Notes under the pieces: model-generated
What the model was told of the DNA's origin: nothing
What the model saw: only the letters and a program-made list of their open reading frames with translations
Databases searched by the model: none
Program-made: the position numbers and the translations under genes
Shown here: positions 35,003 through 48,100 of the stretch, one piece after another
Layout: every line of letters begins with the position of its first letter
How positions within the stretch are numbered: the stretch's first letter is position 1
Assembly: GCA_037367405.1 (NCBI GenBank)
Contig: JAZKJV010000148.1
Span: forward strand, 496,001-560,000
Source of the DNA: Ottelia alismoides
Lineage: Eukaryota; Streptophyta; Magnoliopsida; Alismatales; Hydrocharitaceae
Direction of reading: 5' to 3'
Length of the DNA stretch: 64,000 nucleotides

Positions 35003-36438
35003 CGTGATCTGGTCGAGTAGGGCGGATGAGATCTGGAAAAACTATGATCAAAATGCAAACCCCCGGTTCACCAACGCAACGCGAGCTGAGGACCGTAAAA
35101 GCTCGGTCAAATTATCTTGTCAATTTTTATTAGGTGAACACACAAGATATCCGAGCGCTTACGTGACCTGTTAGGATACCCGATACTATCCCAACCGACT
35201 GGCCTGCACGGAAGAGTCGGTAGTCAGCTGGAAATAGCACCGGAGGGCTCTACCTAGGGTCCGGGTCACTCTCTCGCGCAATCAAACCAAACAAGGAGGG
35301 GGTTGCTCTCCCCAAGACAAATTTTTAAGGTGAGCGTCTTTTAGGGTCAATAGTTTTAGCCAGTCCCAATTTTATGGTTTTTCTTTTTAATATTTTTCAA
35401 ATAAAAACAAACACTAACGAATTTTTTGATTCTCCTGATTATTAGGTCAAAAACAGGGGGAGAAGACGAAAAAGCCGATGCACAATAAATCAATGATGCA
35501 TGCAAAGTCAGAAAGGCGTACCTGTCTCCAGCACTCTACATGCAAAGTACCGTCTAACTGGTCACCGACCTCCAAGCCAAAGGGTCCGGTCTTGGCCCAC
35601 CCCTCCTCTACCCGACAAATCGGGGGTAGGAGAAAGCGCTTTACGGGGCAGGCTGCGGTACGTAGGCTACGAAGGAGATGAAGCAGTTATTTTTATTAAT
35701 TGATTATTAGTAGGTCCAATTAAGCGCACTATAGGAACATGCAGATAATTAAGTGTGGGGGCCCTACTAATTATGGCATAAGCAAGCAGAAAATCCTAAG
35801 TCTAGGGGCTCGATAAAAACCGCGTAAACATCGGAAAAGGCAGCTAAAAAGAAAAGAAAACAAAACCGCGAAAAAGCCGCGAAAAACTCCTAAGGGTCCC
35901 CCGAGCACACCGGTGCTCGGCGAAACAGACCCGCTAGTTCAACCACAGTCCAAAGGTCCAGTCTCTAAGTCCCTGTATTATTACAATAATAATCAGAATA
36001 AAAATAAAAAATCTAACTAAACCTCTCCCACTCAACTCTCTCTCTCGCTCTCTCCTGCGGCTCCGTAAAGAAGGGAGCCGCCTCCAAGTCCTACGGTTGC
36101 GTCGGCTCCTCGAAAGTTGCCTCCACGGTCCTCGGGCCCTCGCAAGAAATAGAGACAAGTGGTCAGACCAAAATAATCAAATAATGATAAGAAAAATAAC
36201 TGGAAATAAAATGAGGGTATATATGCAAAAATGCAAAATAAAATAAACACTCAAAATAAAACAAGAATAAAAACAAAAGAAAAGAAAATAAAACAAATTA
36301 AAACAAAAATAAAATATAGACAAAAGCCGCGAGAAAGCCGCGAGCTCTGAAAGAGCCGCGAAAAGCCGCGAAAACAAAAACGAAAAATAAAAATAAAAAC
36401 GAAAAATAAAAATAAAAATAAAAACTACGAAGCCGTGC
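35003..36438 (-). other. 5' leader of element C
   Basis: Non-coding. Contains repeated gccgcgaaaa units at 35868-35885 and 36323-36372, and a long A/T-rich run with (aaaaat)n at 36380-36424 next to the primer site. The segment at 35080-35130 matches the leader of D on both sides of C's own insertion site. ORFs here are short and lack recognisable domains. Confidence 0.65.
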
Positions 36439-36456
36439 TCCCCGGCAACGGCGCCA
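36439..36456 (-). promoter_or_regulatory. Primer-binding site, perfect tRNA-Asp match (element C)
   Basis: The + strand reads tccccggcaacggcgcca, which as I recall is the 3' end of plant tRNA-Asp including CCA, so the minus-strand RNA can pair with that tRNA over 18 bases. Three bases (ttc) separate it from the LTR. This primer choice is characteristic of Athila elements. Confidence 0.92.
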
Positions 36457-36459
36457 TTC

Positions 36460-39400
36460 TGATGAGCGCAGGAATGACCACTCAGATAAAGGTGCTAATC
36501 GGTCGTTGCGACCCAAGCAATCAAATGCGAACAATCAAGAAAAATAGACCACCACGAGAGATAAAATCAACCAAAAATGCGATAGCGGTCTTGCTATTAA
36601 TTTAACCTGGTATAGCGACCAGGGTCGATCACAAGGAGCAAGGGTTGGCCTCTCGGCCTACGAAGTAGTTAAAAAGAGATAAAAGAAAATAAAAGAAATA
36701 TTTTGGGTGGTTTTTGAATATTATATATTTTTTTAGATTTTTAATGTGTTAAGAAAATAATAAAAGCTAATAAACTACTCACTTCAACAATTTATTAAAT
36801 ACACTAAAAATCAACCAAAAATTCAAACAAAAATATTTTTATGTGTTTTACAATTTTTAGTGTTTTTGGTGAATTTTTGAGAATTTTCTGAGATTTATTT
36901 AATTTTCTAAAAATCAAGAAGTGACTAAAACAGTAGGTACTGTCCAGCCGAGCTAAAAGGGCCTAGATAAAATATCTAAGGCCCCCAAATTAGCTGGGGG
37001 GTAATTTTCCTGTAAAGAGAATAAAACAAGGAAAATTTAGGCACCTATTTTATTGTTTTTGGATTTTTAATTGATTTACTAGAATTTTTATACGATTTTG
37101 AGTGTTTTTCAATTTTTAGTGGTTTTCAGTAATAAAAATAGCCAAAATTGGCTAGAAAATCAAACACAACAAAATAGACAGTAGACAATTTTTTTTATTT
37201 TTAGACACTATTTAATATTTTTTGTGATTTTTAAAGTTAGACAGTGAAGAAAATAGATGTTTTTGAATTTTTAAAAATATCAAATGAAAACAAAAATGTC
37301 CTAAAAAATCCTCGAAAATTTTACACTATGGCAGGAGCCATGTGTCCAATTTTTGTTGGATTTGGAGGTGATTTGCTATTTTATCAAAAATAAAGAGGGG
37401 GCACAGTGCATAGGGACCAAAGTGCAAATACCCGGAAGTCTGGGAGGTCTGGTGCAATTAACCCAGCGAAACACGTGCTACGCGCGTTCTTGGGGCACTC
37501 AGGGACCCATATGTAAGAAAAATAAGTTCCAAGGGCTGTTTGGTAACTGGTACCAAAAGCCCAGGGGCTTATCTGCAAATGACCCAAAAAATCACGCACA
37601 TGTTCAAATGTATCACGCACAGGGGTATAAATGCAAATAATTAAAAACTTTCATTCATTGAAGAACAACCAGAACTACAGGGTAGATAATGTAAAAAGCC
37701 CAGAAGATCACGTGTCGATGCACGTGTCAGACCACACACAAGGGCATATCAGTAAATAAATGCAAGCACAAGGGTCTCTATGCAAATATCCCAAAAACGA
37801 AACAACTATACTAACTAATTACAGGACTAAACGCGAAATAAAATAAACAGAAGGGCCTAAGGGTAGTTTACCCTTTATTAATGGAGCGGCTGGATGGATG
37901 CCACGTGTAGCATCTAACGATGGCGAACGACAGGGGCTCCAAAGCTACGCTCCTCGGGGTGATCCAACGGCGGGGGCTAGTCCACGTGGTGCATCGGACG
38001 GTGTAGGGCGCAGGTGGCTAACCCTCGAGCATCGGACGGTCTAGATCTCTCCTCCTCAGATCGAACGGTGACTGCTGCTCCAGCTCGGACGGCCCAGATG
38101 CAAACTAGAGCTGGAGGGCTGATCGGACGGCGGTTGAAGGTCGAGGAAGAACAGGTGGCCGGCGAAGTTCGCCGGCCCAGTGCGTGCGTTCCTGACCTCC
38201 TCGTGGGGCGCTAGTGATCGGAGAAGGTCTGGCGTGGGCTCCCGCGTCTGATGGGAGTCTCCGATGACCCGGCCGAGCTCTGAGGAGCTCCGGCGAGGTC
38301 AGCGGAGCTACGCCTCCTGGCTCGATGTCGAAGGGCCTCAGATGGCCCTCTTTGAACCTGCAAAGTAGTCCAGGAAGCTCGGGGGTCGAGGGCAAACTGC
38401 CTCGACCCTGTTAGGCGGGTGAAGGTGAACTGTGGAGCGATATGGGCGAGCTCCGGCGAAGGGGGGACGGTGGAGCTCGAACCCCAGCTCCTTTGCGAGC
38501 TGGGTTGGATGGGGATATGAAGAAGGTGCGCGGGAAGGAGGCGAGGGCGATGGTGAAGCCCGATGATCGATTGGGGGTCGGTCGTGGACGGAATCGGCGA
38601 AACATGGCGGAGCGGCGATTTGGGCGTAATGGAAAATCAAAGGAAAAGAAGGGTCTAAGGGACTACCTGGGTGGACGAGGAGACTGGGGATGAGATGAGG
38701 ATGCTCTGGGTCTTCGCCTCGAGGAGCGTCTCCCTCCGAGGCTCGAGCTCCAGCTGGTGGCGGAGCGACGGCGGCGAAGCTCGCCAGATCAGTGGTCACG
38801 CTCCCTCTCCTCGCTTCAACAGCACAGGACGCGAGCTGTCACTCTCACGAGCACGCTGGAGCTCACAAGGGGTGGAATCGAATGGCCAAAGATGTTCAAT
38901 GAGGAGGCGGAGCTCGGCTATATATGCTGGAAGGGTCCGGAAAGAAGAGGTCGGGTAGGGCGTGGAAGCGCGCGGATCCCGAGGGTAAGGCTCCAGCGAG
39001 GGTCTCGGATGCATCATTAAGGAGTCGGACCCGGGGTTTCGGTGGTAGGCGATCGGGTTTAGACGGGGAAAATTCGAGAAATGGGTCGCCCGCTAAGGAC
39101 CTGTGGGAAGTGGTCCTGGGGGGGTAGTTGACCGGGCGGTCAACAATCCCAGGACCAGTAGGGATCAGCCACGTGGACAATATTTGGAAGTGAAATAACA
39201 GGTGGCAAACGGTCGAATTAGTGAAAACTTAAAACATGAAATATTTTTATTTTATTTTTTTTCTATTTTTAGTGATTTTTAATTAATTTTTCAAAATCAA
39301 AATAAAAATAAGGTATATACATAATATGTTATATATATAGGTATATATACACTATATAGGATTTTGATTTTTGATTTTTAATTTCTTATTTTTGTATAAT

Positions 39401-40122
39401 TTTATTCCTATTTTATATTTTATTTTTTTATATTATAAAATTAGGAATAAAAGGATATTTTTATTTATTTTTATTATTTATTTACATATGTGAAATAAAT
39501 ACATATATAGATTTATATACATGGTATATTTACAATATATTTTTGTGTTTTTAATTTTGTTATTTTTATATTGTTTTTTTTAATTGATTTTGTTTAATTT
39601 ATTTACATTATATAATATAGGATATTTACAAAAATTTTGGAAATTAGTTTTATTTATTTATAAGGCTTAAATAAATATAGGTATAGTGGTCTATATACAA
39701 GATGACTATATACAAGTGGTGTTTTTGTTTTCTTTTAAATTTTTAAATTTTTATTTTGATTTTATATTTATAAATATGTACAAATATTTATAAGCCTATT
39801 TTTGTGAGGAAAATACTTTTATTTTATTTACATAAATATTTACACACATGAGCTCCTATCTCCCTCTACTTTGGCTTTTATGCGGTCAGGCCCATGCTGA
39901 GCCCTCCCTTGGGTTAGGTTGCTCAATATTTATTCTAAATATTTCCCTCTTTTTCTTTTTAATCTTTATTCTTTTATTTTTGCACAAAAACATGCTAATT
40001 ATAAGTTTTTTACACAATGCATGCTTTTGGTAATTATTGACATTTACACATATCTACTTGCATTTGCAAAGGTTTTTGTAGCTAAAATATAAGAATAAAG
40101 AGTGATGAATGAGTATTCATCA
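36460..40122 (-). repeat. 5' LTR of element C (3,663 bp)
   Basis: Near-identical partner of 16676-20338, with compensating small indels (for example an extra ta at about 39330 and shorter A/T runs). TATA-like gcatatatag on the minus strand at 38928-38937 is a candidate promoter for the element. U3 palindrome at 40103-40122. Confidence 0.93.
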
Positions 40123-40127
40123 GCTGA
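40123..40127. repeat. Target-site duplication of element C (right), GCTGA
   Basis: Partner of 16671-16675. Immediately followed by D leader sequence. Confidence 0.95.
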
Positions 40128-41420
40128 GTTGATGACCGTAAAGGATCGGTCGATTATCTTATCGATTTTATTTAGGTGATAATCAGTCTTGCAGAGCGAT
40201 TAAGCGAGCAGGTAGGAACCCGATGCTCCCAAGAGACTGGCCCAATCCTAAAGTTGGATCTTTCCCAGCCAGTACAAGTTGTGGACCATTTACAGGCTAC
40301 CCAATCAACTTGCTCTGTTAAGGATATCGTGGCCGCTTTATCGGAGACTAGGGCGATCCTCACTGGAGAGTGACTAACCCCAAGATCAGTACTCTAACGA
40401 GAGTTCAGGTGTGGCTCTAGACTAGTGTGTGTGTCACTCTCTCGTGCAAGCAAACCAAACAAGGGGGATGACTCTCCCAAGACATATTTTAAGTGAGGTG
40501 TCTTTTTAGATCAAGTTTGCATTAACAATACCAATTTTATGGTTTTCACTTTTTATGGTATTTTTCAATAACAAACAATGCCTAACGAATTTTTTGATCT
40601 CCTGATTATTTTAAGTCCAAAAATAGGGGGAGAAGTTGAAAAAGCCGATGCACGATCAAACACGATGATGCATGCAAAGTAAGAAAGGCGTATCTGACTC
40701 CAGCTCTAAACATGCAGGGTGATCAGCACATAAATTTAAAGATAAGAATTAAACTAACCTAAATGATGCAAGAAGAAAATGACCTTAGACAAGCAATTTC
40801 TAAGATCGCGAAGAACAATAGCTAGCTGATCAGAGAGAGAGGCCTGAGAGTCCTATCTCAGATGCCAATCGGTATCCCCCACAACGGATCCTGCCAACAC
40901 TGTATATGACCTCTAGCAGCGCATGGCCTCTCAATCAGTCAGGCTATCTTTTTATTAATGATTTTTAATAAGGTCTGATTACGAACTATAGGTGCAGGCA
41001 AATAGTTAGGGATTGGGCCATAATTATTTATGTAACAATCAGAGAAATTCCTAAGTCTAGGCGCCATAATCTTCGAGAATCAGATAGAAATAAAAAGCGA
41101 GAAAACAAAACTGACGAAAAACCACGGTGAGGTCTCCCGAGCACACCGGTGCTCAGTGAAACAAACCTCGATATGCCTCGAGTCCAAAAGAGTCTGATGG
41201 TCCTATATTATTACAATAATAATAAAGTGCTGAAAATAAAACTACTCTATTCTTTATAACTAATGTCTGGCTATCCTCCTGCTCCTCCTTCGTTGTGGTT
41301 ACTCCAACCGAAAGCTGCAACGTTCTCAGGCGGTCCCTCGCACAAAAATCGAAGCAGAAAGATGTCAGAAAAAAAGTTATATAAAATAGAGACAAAAATT
41401 TGAAAAGACTACTAAGTCAC
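40128..41420 (-). other. 5' leader of element D
   Basis: Non-coding, homologous along its length to the leader of C (gttgatgaccgtaaaggatcgg corresponds to 35085-35110; the casing near 41140-41220 corresponds to 35900-35990). Continues on the other side of element C at 16649-16670. Confirms that D is the host of C. Confidence 0.8.
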
Positions 41421-41438
41421 TCCCCAGCAACGACAACA
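41421..41438 (-). promoter_or_regulatory. Degenerate tRNA-Asp primer-binding site (element D)
   Basis: tccccagcaacgacaaca differs from the perfect site of C at four positions (6, 13, 15 and 16). Spacer ttc before the LTR as in C. The decay fits D being older than C. Confidence 0.75.
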
Positions 41439-41441
41439 TTC

Positions 41442-44400
41442 TGATGACACGTCTCGAAACTTGGGTTAAGGAATCAGATAAATGAAATGTCGTTGTGACC
41501 CAAATCACGAAGCATAATCAACAAGAAAAATCAAGACCACACAATAAAACAATTAAAGGATGAAATTCAATATTAGCGGTCTCTGCTATTTATTTAACCT
41601 AGTATAGCGACCATGGTCAAACACAAGGAGCACGAGTGAAACCTAAGAAGTAGTCGAATTCAGAGAAATAAAAATTGTATTTTATTTAATTTATTTTACA
41701 ATTTTTTTTATATTTGCAAAGAGAGAAAATAAGACAAGGAGCAAACAAGCTTTCACAACTTTATTAAGGGTCAAAAAGGCAAAAAAATCAGAAATAAAAA
41801 TATTTTTAAAATTTTCAAATATTAAGGTGTTTTTGTTGATTTTGTGGGATTTTTCCAATTTTTATATGATTTTATAAAAATTAAACAAAGGTGAAAATGG
41901 AAAATAGTGTACAGCCTGGACCAAAAGGCAAATTTAAAATATTAAAAATACTCTAATGTCCGATTGTGATTTTATAAAAAATGCTTAACTACAGAAACTG
42001 AAATTGTATTTTTTTTCTAGAATTTTTATGATTTTTATATTTTTTTAGAATTTTTAGCTTTTTCAGATTTTTATAAGGGATAATGCGACAAGAATTGTAC
42101 TAGAATTAAAAGACACATAAACAAGCACATACTATTTTTTGTAATTTTTAAAGTAATTTTTATATTTTTTGGTATTTTATAAAATAGACAGACCATGTTT
42201 TTAGGTTTTTGATTTTTAGAAAATATCAAATAAAACTAAATTAATTCACAAAAATCGCCATAGATATTACATGCTAGCAGGAGCTAACTATAATTTTATG
42301 GAATTTTTGGAGGTAATTACGTATTTATTTGATTAAAAACAAAGCACACATCAAGCATGGACCTATATGCAATTATCCTAAAATTTCCATACCAAAATGT
42401 AAAAAACATAAAATCTCAGGCCATGATATGCAAATTAGCCAAACAAACACGCGCAATACACGTGAACAAGCATCACAGGGGTATAAATGCAATTACCAAA
42501 AAGTTCCCATTGAAAACGTAACATCCATGAAATACAGGGTAGATAATGCAATGAAACCATGAAGCATGTGAAACTACACGAAACTTCAGAAAAATTAGAC
42601 TAAAGTGCAAATACTGGAAAGATAAGGTCCAAACTGCAAATTACCAAAAATAAACTTTATTTACAGAACTATATAATAAAGCATAAAAGTGCGGGGAAAA
42701 GGGCAAAATACCCTTGAAGGGCGCGTGCGGAACACGTGGGACGCGTGGCGCGCGAGGGAGCTCTCGCTATCGTACGTCTCTGATCTCCTCCTGCTACTAA
42801 TCTGACGGTGCAGATGATGTCTAGAACGTGCGGGGCAGATGCATCAGGGAATGTCAGATCCAACGACCCAAAAGCTGATCTGGTTGGTGGCTCTGATGGA
42901 ATCTGGCAGGAACGGGCTCATCCAACTGCAGGGAGCGGTCTTGCAAGAACATGGCCTCGACGACTTTCACTGAGCCTCGGATGGGATCTGAGACTCTGAT
43001 GAACCATTTGAGGGCTCCGACAAGATTGTATAGGTTGTCCGCATCGAATGAGTGGCTCCGATGTGGGAGCTATCGGTCGGATGAGCGTGACGGTGAAGGG
43101 TGACCTGAGACAGCTCCAACGGAGCACCTAGAGGCTTGAAATGAGCTCCTTGCACGTGTCAAGATCTGCAAATGGGAGAGTGACTCGTAGGGGACTCTCC
43201 GGTCGGGTTATTGCTTGGGGAAATACATAGAAGCGAGGGTGGATGGGATTTGAGTCTCCGACGAACGCAAGGGAGGGAGACCGGGCCTAATCTCAACCCG
43301 ATGGTTGAGCTGTAGGGTGAACAGGTTGTGGGAGAAGATGAAGGGTGATTTGGCGAGTCGATCTGAATGGTTGGGTGTGGATATAGGGGCTCCGACCAGC
43401 TGGTCGGAGCAAGTGGAGGTGCGGCGGTGCTAGATGGAATGAATGGAATCAAAAGCGAAAAGCACGGGGTAGGATAAATACCTGAAGATCTGGATGGACT
43501 CCTGAGCTCCAGGCGATGATGGTTATCGAGGTTATGGCCTCAACCACGTTATGACAGACAGGGAGGCTACTCGCGGCGGATCTCCGGCCATGAAGGATGA
43601 GTTGTCTCATCACGGCACCAAAACGAGCTCCAAGAGACTCTCCGAGCAGCTGTCACTCAGCTGGAGGTGGCTAGGTGTCAAAGTGGGAGCAAGGAACGAG
43701 CTGCGATGCTGGGAAGGCGGAGGAGTTGCATTATAGCTGACTCTAGGGGCCTCTAAAGATCAATCGATAGCGTGCAACCCTAGGAAGATCCACGCCTTCC
43801 TAGGGATCCATGAGGATCACGAATCCTAAGAGAAGCAATGGGCGAGAAATCAGGGCGAGAGGCGGTTGGAATCGGACGGGAAAAAGAGGAGAAGTAGGTC
43901 AGGCGAAACGATTTGGGTCGGGTCAGCCCTGGACGAGGGCGTTGACCTGGGTCAACAAAATGAGCTAGACTAATCTGAAGGAGCGTAGAATAAGGACAAG
44001 CTACGCTACAGGACAAAATAGTTGAGAAAAATAAAGATAATTACATTAAAAATAATAAATGAATTTAAATGAAAAATAGATAAAAAATGTTTATTATTTT
44101 CAAGGATTTTTTATGTGATTTTTAATTATTTTTATGAAAAAATAGTGCATATACAATATATAATATAATATACATGTATAATATACCTATATTTTGTACA
44201 AGTATTTTTATTTTATTATTTTTACACAAATATCCCCAATTGTGTATTTTATTTATTTTCCCATAATTGTAAGAGTATAAAACAATTTTCCTTTATTTTT
44301 ATTATTTATTTACATGTATAAAATAAATAGGGAATTTGACCTATATACATGTATTTTGTACAAGTGAGAGAGGATTTTATTTTTATTTTTATTTTATCTT

Positions 44401-44795
44401 TCTGATTTTTATTTTCTTTTTGTTTTATTTAGAAATATGTACAAGGAGGTAAGAAGAGCATTTTATTTTTATTTTTATGAAAAATAATTATTTATATGCA
44501 TAGGTAATATGTACAACATAGAGTAGGCCTTATCTCTCTCTGCTTATTTTATTTGACGATCAGGTCAAGGCTTGACCTTCTCTTGGGGTTTAGGTCACTC
44601 TGTATTTATTTTAAATACGTCCTTCCTTTTTCTTTCCCTTTATTCTTTTACTTTTTTACAAATACATGCTAATTATACAATGTTAACATATGCATGCTGA
44701 ATGCTAACTTATTATATTTACACCTATTTACATGATGCTTTGCCAAGATAATAGCTAAAATAAAAGAATAAAGAGTGAGAATCAGGGATTCATCA
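41442..44795 (-). mobile_element. 5' LTR of element D (3,354 bp)
   Basis: Same family as LTR C: tatagcgaccatggtcaaacacaaggagcacgag at 41600-41634 corresponds to 16818-16852 of LTR C, given here only as location. GC-rich core 42690-43990, AT-rich flanks. The right end reads tgagaatcagggattcatca, a worn version of the U3 palindrome. It abuts copia pol sequence at 44796. No ORF in it is credible. Confidence 0.82.
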
Positions 44796-45147
44796 TCATG
44801 CGACACCATAAATCTCTCGTGACTAAAGATTGTACTGACATCTTCTGGTAAAGTCAGTCGCTTCTCCTTATTGTGCATTTCTGTAGCAGAGATGCTGATA
44901 ACCTATTGTTCTCTCATCGTACTGCTCGTCTAGGAAATAACTGAAGATCCATCACTTGTCACGATCCTTCCCTCGAGCTTATACACCTTGTTCGACATCA
45001 TCGTCCCATGCATCACCACACATGATCCCATGTTCGCTCTGAGAACTCTCCTTTCAATGGTGACTCGATGTCCTCGTGACTCGATCGTTCCCAGTGAAAT
45101 CAGATTCTTCTAGATCATAGGAATGTGTCTGACACCTATCAGAGTTC
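44796..45147 (-). pseudogene. Copia pre-integrase segment, element H
   Basis: Reading the minus strand across 45147-44930 gives the pattern of the GAG-pre-integrase region of Ty1/copia polyproteins: a ..VRHIPMI.KNLISLGTIES run, then GHRVTIERRVLRANMGSCVVM and NKVYKLEG. Stops occur, so it is dead. The chain joins in sense with the protease at 49615-49812 once solo LTR G is removed. The left side is cut by the LTR of D. Confidence 0.72.
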
Positions 45148-45152
45148 GTACT
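45148..45152. repeat. Target-site duplication of LTR G (left), GTACT
   Basis: gtact precedes LTR G and recurs at 49615-49619 after it. The flanking copia sequence is continuous across the pair. Confidence 0.92.
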
Positions 45153-48100
45153 TGATGAAGAGGATTTTGCCGAGGTCATGTCAATGCACATGGTAGATCG
45201 ACAGCCATCGAAGTGACCTCAGACGAAACCCAATATTCAATCAACAATTAACCCACAATATGTATAAAGCGAAGAAAAGCAAAAATGTGGAGTTAAAATT
45301 TATTATAACTCTACAAAAAATTTTGTATAGGTGTAAGCATGTGTAGAGGTCAAACTGAAGGAGCAAACAGTAGAAGGAGGGTAAATGAATGCACACAAAA
45401 ATTTTGTCTTTTATCTCTTTATCCATTTTTATTATTTGATATATTTTTTTATTTTACTTTTGTTTTACAATTTTGTATTTGATTTTATATTTTTATATTT
45501 TCTTTTTGCATTTTTTGATTTTTGTATTTCTTTTTTTAAAATATAAATGTAAGATATGTAAGGGTATATATAAACATATAGAGTAATATATCTATAAATA
45601 CTAATAAATATAAACAAAATACAAAAGAAAATTTGTTTTATGTTTTATATATCTTTCTAATGTTTTTTTTATGGATTTTTTTGCTAATTTTAGCATATTT
45701 TTAAAATAAAAAAGACCCTAAATAAGGGATTAAAGAAATAGGTCAAAATTGATTTGAATATTAAAAATAGTAAACATGTCCCACAATTATCCAAATCAAT
45801 TTTAATATATAAATATTTATAAAAAAAATATAAAACATAAAAACTATTTTTGGATTTTTGTGATTTTTTAGATTTTTATAGCAGATTTGGGGGGGGGGGG
45901 GGGTTTAAACTTTTCTTTTTCCAATTTTAATGATTTTTGGTCTGTAAATAAAATATAATAAAATAGACATATATATATTTTTTCCGAATTTTTAGACATG
46001 TTTTTATATTTTTTGGTATTTTCTAAGCCAAATAATACGAAATTGGGCTTCTTTTGATTTTTAATAAATAGATAAATGCATAAAAATGCAAAATAAATAT
46101 GAGGTGTAAAAATACATGCCAAGAGGCATTTATCCCTATTTTTTCATATTTTTAGGAGCATGTTAGGTATTTTTTAATAAATAAGCAAAAATCATAAAAT
46201 TGTATATCCTGACACATGCATATTTGCAAATAAAAATAAACATCAAGGGCCCAGGTGCAAAATTTGACAAAAATATACATGTGCATTCAATCTTATTGGA
46301 CTAAAAGTTAATACAAAAAACACAAGGTCATACTTTCAATTTCGCCACCTCACATGGGACGGCACTTGAGGTGACGTGGAATGGACCAAGATGTAATTAA
46401 AGAAGTACAGGGGCCTATTTACAAAATTTCTACTTTATTTAAAACGTTATATTTTATTTACAGGACTAAACATTAAATACAATAAAGGATGGGCAAGGTT
46501 TGCATTTTACCCATAACTGGCGTGATCGGACGGCGGCAGGTATTTCACTTATCCATGTGGCATGATCGTATCGACCCGTACCGGTTCCTGATGGATGTTT
46601 GTGATTAGATCACATGAGGTGATCCAACGGCTGAGGCATGCGATAATCGGACGTCATCTGGAGCATCTGGAGAACGACTAATGATCGGATGGTTCTCGAG
46701 GCATGTGGAAGAACGGGGAAGAAACTCGCCTTGGGCAAGTTTCAATCGATCATTGTGGGCTCCTCCGATCTCGCCATGCGTCTCCAGCAAGATTTTGATG
46801 TTCCCGTAGGTTTGGTGAATGCTCCAGATGCCTCAGATAGATCCGGAGGCCATGCATAGGCCCCTGGGTTCTCGAGAAGAAGGATGGCCTGGGGAGCTTC
46901 GGTTCATTTTGAATCGAGCCCAGGAGGACTCCGTTGCATTTCTGACCTGCACAGACAAGGTGTACGGCTTGAGGGGGTGCTCTTCGACCGAAAATGAAGC
47001 TGGACACACAAAAAATGAGGTGGACGGCAAGGCTTCCAACGAAGTGGCAGAGGGAAGCCTTGATTTGTAGATCCAAGGAGGTCCTGGTTGGGCTGATGGC
47101 TCAAGAAGGTGGAGAAATGGGTTGGGAACGAAATGAGGACGGTCAGCAAGGCGGCCAATGGGCAGAGCATGGGGGAAACGTTCTCTAGAGCGGAGCTTCG
47201 GCAAACTACGAAATGGGCTAAATACACTGAATCATTAACCTAATCACTAAATATTGACAGAATTACAAAGCATGAATTAAAATCTAACTAAAATAAGAAA
47301 CTTGCGCAGCTCTTACCTGGATTTTGTCCACGGAGCAGAGGTGGTCACTGGAGCACTGCCTTGGGTGCACCTCCGCACACCTTTGACCACCACGAGCTCA
47401 GGGGTTCCTCTCCTATCACGAGGGTGCTCTCTTTGGCCGATTCACGGGGTATCAGGGGGGAAAAGATGACCAAAGAGTCAATAGAGGAGGAGGTTGGTTA
47501 TTTATAAAACAGGTGGGCACCCTTATTTTACCGGCCAAATGGCGGAGCTATGAGCTATGTACATGGTATCTACAGGGCTAGCGTGAATCTATGATGATCA
47601 AGGGACATTTCATGTGAAGAGTTCGAACACGATTGAGCGATAGGTCGAGCGGGAAAAATGGCGGAAAAGAGGGGATGAGATAGTTTTGACAAGTCAGAAG
47701 GTCGGATGGGACAATTGATCAGGAGTCAACCATTGGGGCGATGTGGTTGGTCCGCGTCATCCCGCTAATGGACAAAAAGGTCCAATTAAATCGACAATAA
47801 TTATTTTAAAATAGTATTTGATTTTAATTATTATTGAGTATAAAATAAAAAATGTTTATTATTTTATTTAGTATTTTATTCTGATTTTTATTTATTTATT
47901 GGTGTTATTTATTAGTAGTTTATTTTTAGGGGTATATTTATAGGTATATTTGCCTATATTTTGACTATTTTATTTTTATTTAATATATTTTATTTTATTA
48001 TTTTATGTATTTATAACTTATTTTTATATACAGAAATGTATTTTTATTGTATTTTTGTGATGTTATTTGTACACTTAAATAAATAGGTATATAAATTATA

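Larger units (their letters stand above)
16676..40122 (-). mobile_element. Athila-type element C, structurally complete, about 23.4 kb with a nested insert
   Basis: Two LTRs of identical length (16676-20338 and 36460-40122, 3,663 bp each) flank an interior with a perfect tRNA-Asp primer site, leader, gag, protease, RT, RNase H, integrase, hairpin array and polypurine tract, all on the minus strand. GCTGA duplications flank the element. The interior is interrupted by a 5.5-kb + strand insert (element E remnant, 25207-30703) inside RT. The LTRs differ at scattered bases and small indels only, so the insertion is fairly young, yet gag and pol carry several stops and frameshifts. Protease retains Asp-Ser-Gly. 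Without the insert and its duplicated flank, the interior is about 10.4 kb. Confidence 0.93.

Noticed and set aside
36439..36456. Match to the 3' end of tRNA-Asp as a possible tRNA gene
   Set aside because: Only the terminal 18 bases including CCA are present and plants do not encode CCA in nuclear tRNA genes. It is the primer-binding site.
46605..47227. Cluster of ORFs of 61-123 codons
   Set aside because: All within the GC-rich core of solo LTR G and overlapping on both strands.
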